From Acidobacteriota bacterium (lineage in GTDB: Bacteria; Acidobacteriota; Terriglobia; Acidiferrales; UBA7541), in the NCBI GenBank assembly GCA_003223245.1, contig QHYI01000114.1, positions 1 to 64,000 of the forward strand: DNA of 64,000 bases. Direction: 5' to 3'. The notes below the pieces were generated by a model. That model did no database searches. It saw nothing but the letters and a program-made list of their open reading frames with translations, and was not told the origin of the DNA. The number at the start of each line of letters is the position of its first letter. The stretch's first letter is position 1. This document shows positions 53,690 through 62,770 of this stretch, piece after piece. Position numbers and translations under genes: made by a program.

Positions 53690-54832
53690 ATGGAGCGGAC
53701 CATCGCAACTCCTCCCCCTTCGGCTCCTTGGGCCATGCACGTGGAAGAAACCCGCGGGCGCCGTTTTCCTGAGCCAGAGCATCCCTACCGCAGCGCCTAT
53801 GCGCGGGACCGCGACCGCATCATTCATTGCCGTGCCTTTCGCCGCCTCGAAGCCAAAACGCAGGTCTTCACCACACGCTATTCCGATCATTTTCGCAATC
53901 GCCTGACGCATACGCTGGAAGTCGCGCAGATTGCGCGCACGGTGGCCGGAGCATTGGGACTAAACACCGAACTCGCCGAGGCGCTGGCTCTCGTTCACGA
54001 CATTGGCCATCCGCCGTTCGGCCACGCCGGCGAACGCAAGTTGGACGAATTGATGCGTGCGCGCGGCGGCCGCTTCAATCACAATTTGCATGCGCTGCGC
54101 ATCGTCGAGCATTTCGAGCAGCGCTATCTGGACTTTCCAGGCCTGAATCTCACGTTCGAGGTTCGCGAAGGCATCATCAAGCATTCGCGCGACTACTCCG
54201 AAACGGAATTTCCCGAGCTTCACGAATATCTTCTTGATTTGTGTCCGCCGCTCGAAGCCCAGCTCATCGACTGGGTCGACGAGATTGCCTACAACACCGC
54301 GGATATGGATGACGCCTTAGAGGCGGGATTGCTCAACCTCGGCGTTTTGTGCCGGGAAGTTCCATTTTTTGGTGCGGCTTACGCGCCTGTGGACGCGGCG
54401 CATTCGCTAGCGCGCGAGAAACTGAAATTCAATGAGGCTTTGAAACACGTTCTGGATCTGCAGGTCACCGATCTCATCGAGTCCACACAGCGACGCGTGC
54501 TGGCATCCGGCGTTTCCTCGACCGAAGAGGTTCGTCGCGCCCCGAAACGCCTTGCGGGATTCAGCGAGGAAGCTGCGGCCCAGAACGCGGCGCTGAAGCG
54601 ATTTTTGTTTGCGCACATTTACAATCATCCGGCCATCACCGAGGACCGCGATCGTTCGGTGAAATGCCTGGAAGAACTCTTTGCTTACTACCTGGCGAAC
54701 CCGGGCTCCATGCCTGCTTCTTACGAAGAATTTGCGCAGACAGAACCGCGCCACGTCATCGTTTGCGACTACATCGCCGGAATGACCGATCAATTCCTTT
54801 TGCGCCAGCATTATGAGCATTCCGGAGGCTGA
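53690..54832 (+). CDS. dgt: dGTP triphosphohydrolase-like HD-domain protein
   Basis: A 380-residue HD-superfamily enzyme of the dGTPase-like family, which hydrolyses dNTPs to deoxynucleosides and triphosphate. The N-terminal RDRDRIIHCRAFRRLEAKTQV is typical. Metal ligands lie in RLTHTLEVAQIAR and LVHDIGHPPFGHAGE, and WVDEIAYNTADMDDAL gives the late Asp. The length fits the shorter, non-E. coli type. It follows the TPR gene by 42 bases. Confidence 0.93.
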   Translation: MERTIATPPPSAPWAMHVEETRGRRFPEPEHPYRSAYARDRDRIIHCRAFRRLEAKTQVFTTRYSDHFRNRLTHTLEVAQIARTVAGALGLNTELAEALALVHDIGHPPFGHAGERKLDELMRARGGRFNHNLHALRIVEHFEQRYLDFPGLNLTFEVREGIIKHSRDYSETEFPELHEYLLDLCPPLEAQLIDWVDEIAYNTADMDDALEAGLLNLGVLCREVPFFGAAYAPVDAAHSLAREKLKFNEALKHVLDLQVTDLIESTQRRVLASGVSSTEEVRRAPKRLAGFSEEAAAQNAALKRFLFAHIYNHPAITEDRDRSVKCLEELFAYYLANPGSMPASYEEFAQTEPRHVIVCDYIAGMTDQFLLRQHYEHSGG

Positions 54833-54951
54833 CACGCCTTGCCAAACCGAGCGGACCGGCCCACTCCATTGACCCCACACCGTGGTTGTCAGTACGATGG
54901 GCCCCGCAAGTTGTGCGATCCCGGGATGAGCTGCTGAAAGAAGGAGAGCCC

Positions 54952-55593
54952 GTGTATTGCTCGAAGTGTGGTGCCCAAATGGCGGCCGGCGCAGTGTTCT
55001 GCTCAGCCTGTGGACAAGCTTTTGCCGTTGCTCCCGCGCCGGCGCGGCCCATGAATTCGCAAGTCGTTGCCGCTGCTCTGCCGGTGCCTTCCGCGTATTC
55101 GCAAACGGTTGTCGCTGCCCCGCGCGTCGAATACGGCGGATTCTAGCTGCGTTTCCTGGCTTATCTCATTGACGGCGCGGTGATCACGCTGGGGATTTTT
55201 GTTGTCGCGATTCCGTTGATCTTTCTTACCGGCCTCGGCTCGCTTGTGAGCCAAATCCATCCGGAAGAAGATTTCAACGATGCGGGATTCTGGCTGATCA
55301 TGGCCATGCTCTTCTTGTTTGCCACAGGGGGCTTGGGGGTCACCTGGCTCTATCACGCGCTGATGGAAAGCTCCGAGTGGCAAGCCACGGTGGGCAAGAA
55401 GATGCTGGACCTGGTGGTGACCGACATGGCGGGCCGGCGCGTAAGTTTTTGGCGCGCCACCGGAAGACATTTCGCTAAAATCGTCTCGAACATCATTTAC
55501 CCTTTCGGCCACATCCTGGCGGGCTTCACGCAGCAGAAGCAGGCGCTGCACGACATGATCGCTGGTTGCCTGATCTTGCGCCGAAATACCTAA
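54952..55593 (+). pseudogene. RDD-family membrane protein with zinc ribbon, interrupted by an in-frame TAG
   Basis: A GTG at 54952 (AAGGAG upstream) starts MYCSKCGAQMAAG and FCSACGQAF, a zinc ribbon, then a Pro/Ala linker. At 55144 an in-frame TAG stands where RDD proteins have a Trp in the motif GGFWLRFLAYLIDG. The same frame continues through three membrane helices to VGKKMLDLVVTDMAGRRVSF and the stop at 55593. A single base change (TGG to TAG) would restore 213 residues. No Shine-Dalgarno suggests reinitiation before the next Met at 55180. Confidence 0.8.
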
Positions 55594-55732
55594 TCCAGTA
55601 GAAATCCGACTTCGCTCGAAGCCGGATCTTCCTAACACAAAAAGCACACACCTTATCTCTCCTCCCGACCCTCAGGCTGCGGTCTTCGGCAGCCCGAGGC
55701 GGAGGGATCTGCTTTCCAATTTGGTTTTGGGA

Positions 55733-56329
55733 TTAGAACCGCAGGAACGGGCCAAACGCCAGCCGCACGTTGTGGTGCGTGACTTTGCCGACGAAATAGA
55801 CCTCATCACCGCCTTCAACGCGCAGGCCAATGGGGCCCAAATGCCCCTCGGCTCCCACCGCGGGATACAGAGCGCCCGTGACGTTGTTCGCGCGCAGGTT
55901 ATTGACGGAGCTTACAAAGGTGTTGACGCTGGCCGGCACGGAACTTAACTGAAAATTGACAAAGCCGCCCTTGATCGTGAGGAATGGCCGAAACCGTCCG
56001 TGCCCGCCGATGAATTTTGGCCCAGCCAATCCATGCAGCACCTTCAGATTGCTGTTTTGAAAGGTCACCGTGCCGCCTGTCGTGCTCGTGAAACCTTCAG
56101 CGAAGGCCTGCTCGAAGTCGTAGCTCATTTCTCCTTCGAGCATCACGTGAGAGAACATCTTGTAGCCCATGCGTCCTCCCAATCCCGCCATGTTGGTGCT
56201 CGTTTGCGACAATCGGAAATAATCCCCGTATGCGCCCACCTGATAGTGATCCTGCGCTTTAGCTAACGGCGTCAGCCAACCTGCCTCCGCCAAGAATGCA
56301 AAGAACAAGAGTAGAGCATTGCGCTTCAT
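55733..56329 (-). CDS. Outer-membrane beta-barrel protein (OmpA/OprF-porin-like)
   Basis: A 198-residue protein with a signal peptide (cleavage near AKAQD, residue 25) and alternating hydrophobic strands: YQVGAYGDYFRL, GLGGRMGYKMF, VMLEGEMSYDF. It ends in ...LAFGPFLRF, an aromatic C-terminus as needed for outer-membrane insertion. An eight-stranded barrel is likely. GGAG lies upstream of ATG 56329. No specific function can be named. Confidence 0.85.
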   Translation of the reverse strand: MKRNALLLFFAFLAEAGWLTPLAKAQDHYQVGAYGDYFRLSQTSTNMAGLGGRMGYKMFSHVMLEGEMSYDFEQAFAEGFTSTTGGTVTFQNSNLKVLHGLAGPKFIGGHGRFRPFLTIKGGFVNFQLSSVPASVNTFVSSVNNLRANNVTGALYPAVGAEGHLGPIGLRVEGGDEVYFVGKVTHHNVRLAFGPFLRF

Positions 56330-56542
56330 ACACGATCTCCTTGGACACAGAAGTTGGGATTTGCAAGAAAGCAGGGTTTGCCTGAGGCTAGGGAAGGCTT
56401 CTGCTTCCCAATTAGATGAAGATTCGCTGACCAGAGTTGCCAGCGCCTGAATCTCGAGCAGGAAATCTATTCCCGAATAATAATCAGGCCGCTCATGCTC
56501 GCCATCAGGAGAACGCGGGCCAAGCAAGGGTGCGGGTCAAGA

Positions 56543-56585
56543 TTGGATTTTTCTGTTTCGTGACACAATACGTGTAAAAATCCAA
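56543..56585. repeat. 10-bp inverted repeat between divergent genes
   Basis: TTGGATTTTT at 56543-56552 is the exact reverse complement of AAAAATCCAA at 56576-56585. The 43-base structure lies between the beta-barrel gene (minus) and dinB (plus). It could be an operator or an overlapping pair of promoters. Confidence 0.5.
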
Positions 56586-56651
56586 ACCGATTCACTGCTC
56601 GATAAGCAAACGTTCGCACTTACCAGGGCCCCGGAATTAAGATAATGGCTG

Positions 56652-57719
56652 ATGGCCGTTCGCAAGATCATTCATGTCGACATGGACGCGTTTTATGCCT
56701 CTGTTGAGCAGCGCGATGATCCGCAATTGCGCGGCAAGCCGGTTATCATCGCGTGGCGCGGGAGCCGCTCTGTGGTCTGCGCTGCTTCGTACGAAGCGCG
56801 GCAGTTTGGCGTGCGTTCGGCGATGCCGGCGGTTCGCGCCGAACGTCTCTGTCCCAATGCCGTGTTTCTTCCGCCGGATTTTCCTCGGTACCGCTCCGTC
56901 TCGCGCCAGGTGCGCGAAATCTTCAAACGCCACACCGATTTGATTGAACCGTTGTCGCTTGACGAAGCGTATCTCGACGTCACAGAAAACAAGACCGGGC
57001 TGCCTACCGCAACGCAGGTCGCCCGCGCGGTTCGCGAGCAGATTCGCGCGGAACTTCACTTGACGGCCTCGGCGGGTGTCGCTCCGAATAAATTCCTTGC
57101 CAAGATTGCCTCCGATTGGAGAAAACCGGATGGCCTCTTCGTCATCCAACCGGACGAAATAGATTCCTTTCTGTTAGCTTTGCCGGTGAGTCGTCTGCCT
57201 GGAGTAGGCAAGGTGATGGAGCAAAAACTCAAGGGCTTTGATGTACAAACCGTTGCGGCTCTGCGGGAGCTCGATTTACCAACACTCGAAGGTCGCTTCG
57301 GTCGCTATGGCGTGCGTCTCTACGAGTTGGCCCGCGGCATCGACGAGAGCGAAGTAATCCCGGACAGGCCCACAAAATCCATTTCGGCCGAAGACACATT
57401 TGAACGCGACGTGCTGCTGGCGGAGATGGAGCCTATGATTCGCAGGCTTGCCGAACACACGTGGGCCGCATCACGCAAAGAATCCCGCATCGCTCGCACC
57501 GTAGTGCTCAAACTGAAAACCAGCGATTTCAAGATCCTCACTCGCAGCCATACGCCCGTTTCTCCTCCCTGTTCCTGCGAGGAATTGGCTAGCATCGCGC
57601 TGTCACTCCGCGAACGCGTTGGCTTGAACCCACAGCAGCGCTTTCGGCTCGTTGGCGTCGGCCTCAGCAATTTTCACGACCCCGACGATGCCGCTGCCCA
57701 GCCGGCCCTTTTCACCTAG
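56652..57719 (+). CDS. dinB: DNA polymerase IV (Y-family translesion polymerase)
   Basis: A 355-residue error-prone polymerase. The catalytic residues are in IIHVDMDAFYASVEQ and PLSLDEAYLDVT. The helix-hairpin-helix region (LPGVGKVMEQKL) and the little-finger domain follow. The C-terminal end, DDAAAQPALFT, resembles a beta-clamp-binding peptide (QPALF). No LexA box was recognised upstream, but a 10-bp inverted repeat lies there. Confidence 0.96.
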   Translation: MAVRKIIHVDMDAFYASVEQRDDPQLRGKPVIIAWRGSRSVVCAASYEARQFGVRSAMPAVRAERLCPNAVFLPPDFPRYRSVSRQVREIFKRHTDLIEPLSLDEAYLDVTENKTGLPTATQVARAVREQIRAELHLTASAGVAPNKFLAKIASDWRKPDGLFVIQPDEIDSFLLALPVSRLPGVGKVMEQKLKGFDVQTVAALRELDLPTLEGRFGRYGVRLYELARGIDESEVIPDRPTKSISAEDTFERDVLLAEMEPMIRRLAEHTWAASRKESRIARTVVLKLKTSDFKILTRSHTPVSPPCSCEELASIALSLRERVGLNPQQRFRLVGVGLSNFHDPDDAAAQPALFT

Positions 57720-57910
57720 GAGTGGTGATCGTCTGGCTTGCCCTTTGCCACAGGCTTGGCCCGGCAACCTCTTAGTTCTGCCAAGCATTTCGAAGGAGAC
57801 ACTGGGGTCTACGTTTTCCGCGCGCGAAAAGTTGAGGAGTTCCGACAGGAGGTTGTCTTCTTCCCCCCAGATTCACCCAGAACGTATCGCAATCCTCCCG
57901 ATTTTTCGCT

Positions 57911-57944
57911 TCTCCAAGGCGGGACATTCTCCAAGATGGGACAT
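57911..57944 (+). repeat. Tandem 17-mer, two copies
   Basis: TCTCCAAGGCGGGACAT is followed directly by TCTCCAAGATGGGACAT (two mismatches), about 80 bases upstream of the secreted-protein gene at 58024. The surrounding 304-base stretch (57720-58023) has no recognised gene, and the repeat may be an operator. Confidence 0.6.
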
Positions 57945-58023
57945 TGACGTACGAGCACCGCAAGGTATTATCGTCACGCGAGTTCGGAGATGTGAGCACA
58001 ATTTCTTCCGCCTAGGATCCGCG

Positions 58024-58710
58024 ATGAGGCGAACCTTTCTCCTCCCGCTGCTCGGATTATTGTTTGGTGTAGCTCTGGCGGTTTCCGCGCCAGCAACTTT
58101 CGCACAGACGTGCTCTTCCAAGCCTCTTCTTCAGGGGCACGTTTGTACCAAGCCCGGCGCCCGATGCAGCCCGCCTACGGTTGGTGGCGGAGCCGTAGGC
58201 GTGTGCACGATCGAGGGTTCGCGGCCGGAAGCCCTTTCCTGCGAATGCCAGGGCTCGCCGATTCCGAGCTACAACCTAACCCTGAGCCTTATGACGCCTT
58301 CCGACCTGGATACGGGGACCGCAACTTCCACAGTCACGATCACTCCGTTTAACGGCTACACCGGCACGGTGAACTTCACCTGCTCGGTCTCCGGAATGAC
58401 TCAACCCGCGCCCTCCTGCGCCCCTCCCGCTCCGGCTACTGTGACCGGCGAAGGCTCTGCCACTTCACTGCTGGCGGTCACGGCGAGCAGTTCGACAGCG
58501 CAGGGTACATACACCGTGACAGTCAGCGCCGTGGATACCAAGGGCCGCCCGCCAGACAACGGAACACAATCTTCGACCATGTCGGTAACACGTGTGCGCT
58601 GGACCATCGGGAAAAGTTTCCTCGCGGGAGGCATTGCGCTCCTGGCGTTTTTGGCCTTGCTGACGATCTGGGGGCTCTCACAACGCAACAAACGAGCCCC
58701 TTCCGAGTGA
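58024..58710 (+). CDS. Exported protein with C-terminal membrane anchor, unknown function
   Basis: A 228-residue protein. Signal peptide residues 1-27 (ending TFAQ) precede a cysteine-rich segment (residues 29-78), an Ig-like beta-sandwich (YNLTLSLMTPSDLDTGTATS onward), a C-terminal hydrophobic helix (residues 200-218) and a short basic tail (RNKRAPSE). The layout resembles surface proteins held by a C-terminal anchor. I recognise no specific family. A hairpin follows the stop. Confidence 0.75.
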   Translation: MRRTFLLPLLGLLFGVALAVSAPATFAQTCSSKPLLQGHVCTKPGARCSPPTVGGGAVGVCTIEGSRPEALSCECQGSPIPSYNLTLSLMTPSDLDTGTATSTVTITPFNGYTGTVNFTCSVSGMTQPAPSCAPPAPATVTGEGSATSLLAVTASSSTAQGTYTVTVSAVDTKGRPPDNGTQSSTMSVTRVRWTIGKSFLAGGIALLAFLALLTIWGLSQRNKRAPSE

Positions 58711-58861
58711 AGCCCGCCATCGGGAAAAACACAAAGCGGGCGCGAAGTCGGAGCAACTGCTTCGAGGTACGCCCGCCGTTGGTTGCTAGTTGGGTTGTTT
58801 GGTGTCGCAATGCTGACCGCCGCATCCTACGCGAGAGCTGTTTTGCTCGCTCGCGAAGGAT
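58711..58861. terminator. Hairpin-rich convergent intergenic region
   Basis: Two potential hairpins lie between convergent genes: GCCCGC with GCGGGC (58711-58740), and ATCCTACGCGAG with CTCGCGAAGGAT (58824-58861, one mismatch). T-runs are weak, so termination is plausible but not certain. Confidence 0.4.
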
Positions 58862-58874
58862 CAACACGAAGGAG

Positions 58875-59561
58875 TCAGCTCTTCACGTTGATGGTTGCCG
58901 GCTTGGCCAGCCGGAACGTGAGGCGCGTCTCCGGGCGAAGCTTGACGTCGCGCTTCGCGGTGACGATCGCCATGGTGGTTCCCGCGGCCGCACCTACGGG
59001 TCCGCCGATGGCTGCACCCATTCCGCCACCAGCCAAGGCGCCAATCAGGAGGCCTCCGCCGGCCCCGCCGCCAATCCACAGCAGGTGGTGCTTTATGTGG
59101 CTATGGCCAATTTCACGGGAAGAGAAGGTACGAACGGGATAGTTCTGCCCGTCCACGTCCACCGATTGCAGCGCGAGCAGCAATCGCGGACGGCCCTTGA
59201 ATCGTCCCGCTTCTTTGGCCTCAACCACAACCCCTTCGGCGTGAGCGCCTTTGGGGATGACCGTTTTGCCCTCGATCACCACCGGCCGCGAGACGGTGAC
59301 ACGGAAATGATGTCCCGGCCTCGTGTTGGTGGACACGGCTTGGTCCAGAATCACGTGGATTTTCGTGTGTTGTGGGACCGTGACGGAGTCGGTGCCCCAC
59401 TTGGCGCTGGCGCTCACTCGAAGCGCGAACGCAAGCAGAAGCATGCCGCCCGCGATGAAGTAGTGCCGCTTGCCCAAGCGCAGCCTCTGTAGCTTTTTCG
59501 CCCTTTTCGGCTGGCATTTGCGCAAGCGTTGCTTGGTCAAGCCCAGTTTGGTCCAAACCAT
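58875..59561 (-). CDS. Membrane-associated protein with glycine-zipper segment, unknown function
   Basis: A 228-residue protein. A very basic N-terminus (residues 1-32) precedes a membrane or signal helix (residues 35-52). A beta-rich domain follows (KIHVILDQAVSTNTRPGHHF, VIPKGAHAEGVVVEAKEAG), resembling conserved acidobacterial exported proteins. A glycine-zipper-like helix (GGGAGGGLLIGALAGGGMGAAIGG) lies near residues 165-190. The start at 59561 follows a stop-free but unlikely leader. The function is unknown. Confidence 0.75.
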   Translation of the reverse strand: MVWTKLGLTKQRLRKCQPKRAKKLQRLRLGKRHYFIAGGMLLLAFALRVSASAKWGTDSVTVPQHTKIHVILDQAVSTNTRPGHHFRVTVSRPVVIEGKTVIPKGAHAEGVVVEAKEAGRFKGRPRLLLALQSVDVDGQNYPVRTFSSREIGHSHIKHHLLWIGGGAGGGLLIGALAGGGMGAAIGGPVGAAAGTTMAIVTAKRDVKLRPETRLTFRLAKPATINVKS

Positions 59562-59837
59562 AGTTACCCTCCCCTGATTATCGAGGCACAGCGAGCGCCT
59601 GAAGCCGCGTCGATAAGTGTATGAAAACAAAGATGGATGGTTTTTTGCCAACGACTTTCAGGGGCAATACTTGCAACGGGGGTGAAAATTTGGAGTACTG
59701 AGAGTATTACAATCTAGGGGTTTTGGCCTCTTCACAGCTGCCGAGGATCCGGCTCTTTTTAGATTCGCGCACCGATACGTCTGTTCCGCGAATTTCGGTA
59801 CGGGAGCAGCGTATAATCGAAGCTAAGGAGAAAGACT

Positions 59838-60049
59838 GTGTTTCAGACGGAAATCATATCCTCCGTTCAGCAATCTCCGGAAGGTGGATACGAGGGCCGC
59901 GCCTTGGGATACTCGATCTTCACGCAGGCCAATAATCTCGACGAGCTCAAGACCATGGTCCGCGATGCCGTCGCCTGCCACTTTACAATTGGCGACAAGC
60001 CAGAGTGATTCGATTGCACATGGTCAAGGATGCGGTGATTCCGGCTTGA
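59838..60049 (+). pseudogene. HicB-like antitoxin with one-base frameshift
   Basis: From GTG 59838 the frame reads FQTEIISSVQQSPEGGYEGR then ALGYSIFTQANNLDELKTMV, the HicB-type partial RNase H fold. It stops at 60006, just where homologs continue. The continuation RVIRLHMVKDAVIPA lies one frame over and ends at 60049. A single lost base near 60003 explains this. The next gene piece, hicA-like, begins at that stop. Confidence 0.72.
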
Positions 60050-60278
60050 AACTTCCTCCGCGATCTAGAGCGGGGACCAATTGACGAAGCTGCTCGGCCG
60101 GTTTGGCTACAAGGTCACGCGCCCAAACGGGGAGCCCCATGCGAGGCACATCAAATTGCAAGGGAACCGAACATCGCGTGACCATCCCTGCTCACCAGGG
60201 AATTCGCGTTGGGACGCTGACAGACGCTACCTGGAAATGGAAAGAGATGAACTGGCAAAGAATCTTTTTGAGCGCTAG
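60047..60278 (+). pseudogene. Decayed HicA-like mRNA interferase
   Basis: Pieces in successive frames assemble into HicA: KLP, RDLERG, TKLLGRFGYKVTR, QTGSPMRG, then TEHRVTIPAHQGIRVGTLTD (with the catalytic His region displaced), and finally YLEMERDELAKNLFER to a stop at 60278. At least four shifts are needed to read it through, so it is inactive. The gene order (antitoxin-like first) and adjacency support a former HicBA pair. Confidence 0.72.
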
Positions 60279-61157
60279 CCGCGAGCCCAAGCGGGGCGTG
60301 CGGTACTTATCTTTTCTCGCGAGAGCTGCTTCTGTTCTTCTCGTTCTTATTGCGGCGCCGGTGTTCGCGCAGCAGCCCACGATCCGATTTGTGCGGAATC
60401 CCGATGCTGCCCCGGACTTCAAGCTGGACACGCTTGACGGAAAACCTCTGAGCTTGGCGGAATATAAGAACAAAGTGGTTCTGCTGAATTTCTGGGCCAC
60501 GTGGTGCGGACCATGTAGGGCGGAAATCCCCGACCTCGTCGAACTCCAGAACAAATACAGGGACCAACTCCAGATCATCGGCTTGGTCGTGGATGATGAC
60601 GATGAGGACGCCATCAAAAAATTTGTCGCCGAATTTGGGATCAACTATCCCGTGGCAATCGCCAGCGATGAATTGCGGTCCAACTATGGGGGAATCCCTG
60701 CACTTCCGACTTCCTTTTTGCTTGATGCGCAGGGCCGCGTGGTGCAAAAGCACGAAGGCTTGCATGATCCCGTTCTCTACGAAGTCTGAAGCATGCAGAT
60801 CGCGCCACGCAGCTTCCCGGCGTTGATTTATCGAAGCTGACGCCGGAGCAAAGAAATGTTGCGCTGCATAAATTCAATGCGGAATCCTGCACGTGCGGCT
60901 GCCGCTACACGCTCGCGCAGTGCCGCATCTGGGACCGCAACTGCAATATCAGCAAAACCGGCACCGAGAAAATCGTCGAGGCTCTTCTTGGGCTTGCTCC
61001 TAAGTCCACCGATGAATCCGCACCTGCGAAGTCCACTGCCCCGGAGAAATCAAGCATGCCAGCCGCTTCACCTGCTTCGGCAAAGCCAGGGTCTGCGTCC
61101 CCGGCGAAGCCCTCCAGTCCCGAAAAGCCGAACGCGCCGCCCGCTCCTCGTTCGTGA
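60247..61157 (+). pseudogene. Exported TlpA-like protein, frameshift before a cysteine-rich C-terminal tail
   Basis: ATG 60247 starts a protein with a signal peptide (ending PVFAQQ) and a thioredoxin fold with active site FWATWCGPC and cis-Pro loop GIPALPTSFLL. This frame stops at 60789. A second frame, entered near 60777, continues LRSLKHADRATQLPGVDLSK, then the cysteine-rich CTCGCRYTLAQCRIWDRNC and a Pro/Ser/Ala-rich tail to 61157. One missing base would join them into a 303-residue protein. The thioredoxin part alone may still be functional. Confidence 0.78.
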
Positions 61158-61354
61158 AGAGACGCTCCTCCAAAGCGTTCCACATTCGGAACTTCGCCGA
61201 CGCTAAAAAAAACACAGCCGAAAAATGTCTCCAGCAGTTAAACGAATGCGCAAAGCCCAGCGCCTGCTTGCCGAAGGAGGGATTGAGTATTACACTCGCG
61301 CGACCTGGCAGAGGAAGGCTTTGTGCAATCACGCACGATTGCTTCGAGGAGGAA

Positions 61355-61825
61355 ATGATGAATCGCCGAATTGGATTTGTTGCAGTGGTGTTGTCAGCGG
61401 GGGGCATTTTGATGGCCAGCGGAACATCTTCGCAGGTGACGATCCAGCCGACACGAAAAGTGATCAAGCTCGATGCAAACTCGGCATTGCCATTCAGCGA
61501 TGCCATTCTTTCCGGCAACACGTTGTACCTGGCCGGCCGGATTGGGCTGGATCCAAAGACAGGGAAGGCACCGGAGAAGGTGGAAGACGAGGTCAAGCTG
61601 CTGCTGGATGGTGAAAAAGAAGTTTTGGAAAAGTCAGGAATGACGATGGACGACCTGGTCTATGTGCAGATCGCCTGTTCGGACCTGTCGCTCTACGACA
61701 AGTTCAATACGGTTTACAAGAGCTACTTCACGACCAAGGACTACCCTGCGCGCGAGTTTATTGGGGCAGGCTCGCTCCTAAGGGGCGGACATTTTGAACT
61801 GCAGGCGATCGCGGTGAAGAGATAA
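61355..61825 (+). CDS. Exported RidA/YER057c-family protein
   Basis: A 156-residue protein. Unlike cytoplasmic RidA enamine/imine deaminases, it has an N-terminal signal-like segment (residues 5-27). The RidA fold follows, with LPFSDAILSGNTLYLAGRIG and the late PAREFIGAGSLLRGGHFELQ. The usual catalytic Arg of the RidA group, within an R-x-x-V/x-x-V block, appears replaced by the PAREFIGAG sequence with one Arg, so the chemistry is uncertain. AGGAGG lies just before two consecutive ATG codons. Confidence 0.87.
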   Translation: MMNRRIGFVAVVLSAGGILMASGTSSQVTIQPTRKVIKLDANSALPFSDAILSGNTLYLAGRIGLDPKTGKAPEKVEDEVKLLLDGEKEVLEKSGMTMDDLVYVQIACSDLSLYDKFNTVYKSYFTTKDYPAREFIGAGSLLRGGHFELQAIAVKR

Positions 61826-61973
61826 GGCCGTTCAAAAGCTCAAGGTTCAAGAGTTCCTAGAACAACAAGAGAAAAGCTGGCGCGGAGGGGCAGAGGAAAC
61901 GCGGAGCGGCCCTCGGTAAGTTCCAGGCCTTCCAGGCCAGAACGACTTGACTGGGCGAAGAGACTAGACGTAA

Positions 61974-61990
61974 ACTTAACGACGTTAAGT
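61974..61990. promoter_or_regulatory. Palindromic operator upstream of the TetR gene
   Basis: ACTTAAC-GAC-GTTAAGT is a perfect 7-bp inverted repeat with a 3-base centre, 19 bases before the TetR ATG. TetR-family regulators bind such sites, so autorepression is likely. Confidence 0.65.
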
Positions 61991-62009
61991 AAATGAGAGC
62001 GATGCAGAA

Positions 62010-62621
62010 ATGGGTGTGAAGGAGCGCAGGGCGCGGCAGAAGAAGTATTTGCGACAGGAGATCCTGGACGCCGCAACGGAGCTATTTGTACAGGAGCGGT
62101 ACGAAAACGTATCCATGCGGCGGATTGCGGACAAGATCGAATACTCACCGACGACGATTTATATCTATTTCAAAGACAAGGCCGATTTACTCGAGCAGGT
62201 ATGCAAGGAAACGTTTGCGAGGCTGGTGCAGAAACTGAGCAAGATTATGGAGCAGCCGGGAGAGCCATTGGACCGCCTGAAGCGGGGACTCATTGCCTAT
62301 ATCGAGTTTGGACTCGAAAACCCACAACAATACAGGACTACATTCATGATGCCGATTCCGGAAGGATTCGACCATGAGAAATATCATGAGGCAGACTCGC
62401 CGGGGATGCAGGCCTTTTCTTTCCTGACGCGCGGGCTGACGGAATGCATTAAAGCGGGAAAACTGCGGGCGATAAACGTGGAATTGGCGGCGCAAACGCT
62501 CTGGGCGGGAATCCATGGGATTACGTCGCTGTTGATCACGCATAACACTTTTCCATGGGTGGGCCAGGAGAAAGTGATTCATTCCACGGTAGATACGCTG
62601 GTCGCGGGGCTAGCGAGGTAA
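62010..62621 (+). CDS. TetR/AcrR-family transcriptional regulator
   Basis: A 203-residue repressor. The helix-turn-helix is at residues 18-62 (ILDAATELFVQERYENVSMR, then YSPTTIYIYFKDKADLLEQV). The C-terminal ligand domain resembles the TetR_C_33/WHG type (GLENPQQYRTTFM). It sits upstream of the TolC-type gene, the usual setting for regulators of RND efflux pumps. A palindrome directly upstream supports self-regulation. Confidence 0.93.
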   Translation: MGVKERRARQKKYLRQEILDAATELFVQERYENVSMRRIADKIEYSPTTIYIYFKDKADLLEQVCKETFARLVQKLSKIMEQPGEPLDRLKRGLIAYIEFGLENPQQYRTTFMMPIPEGFDHEKYHEADSPGMQAFSFLTRGLTECIKAGKLRAINVELAAQTLWAGIHGITSLLITHNTFPWVGQEKVIHSTVDTLVAGLAR

Positions 62622-62770
62622 GAGAGAAAAATTTTTACAACCTAGGTTAACGCTGTTCATTTATTGAGTTGCGTTACCTGTGGCAATGGCAGCGTGGGGC
62701 AAAGCCCCATAAGGGGCGGCCAGAATATTGGCTGCAGAAGCAAGAATCGAAGCGGTAGAGATTCAATACT

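Noticed and set aside
55144-55146. TAG decoded as pyrrolysine or a programmed readthrough
   Set aside because: The position is a Trp in the family, one base from TGG, and no pylT or pylS signal is present in the window.
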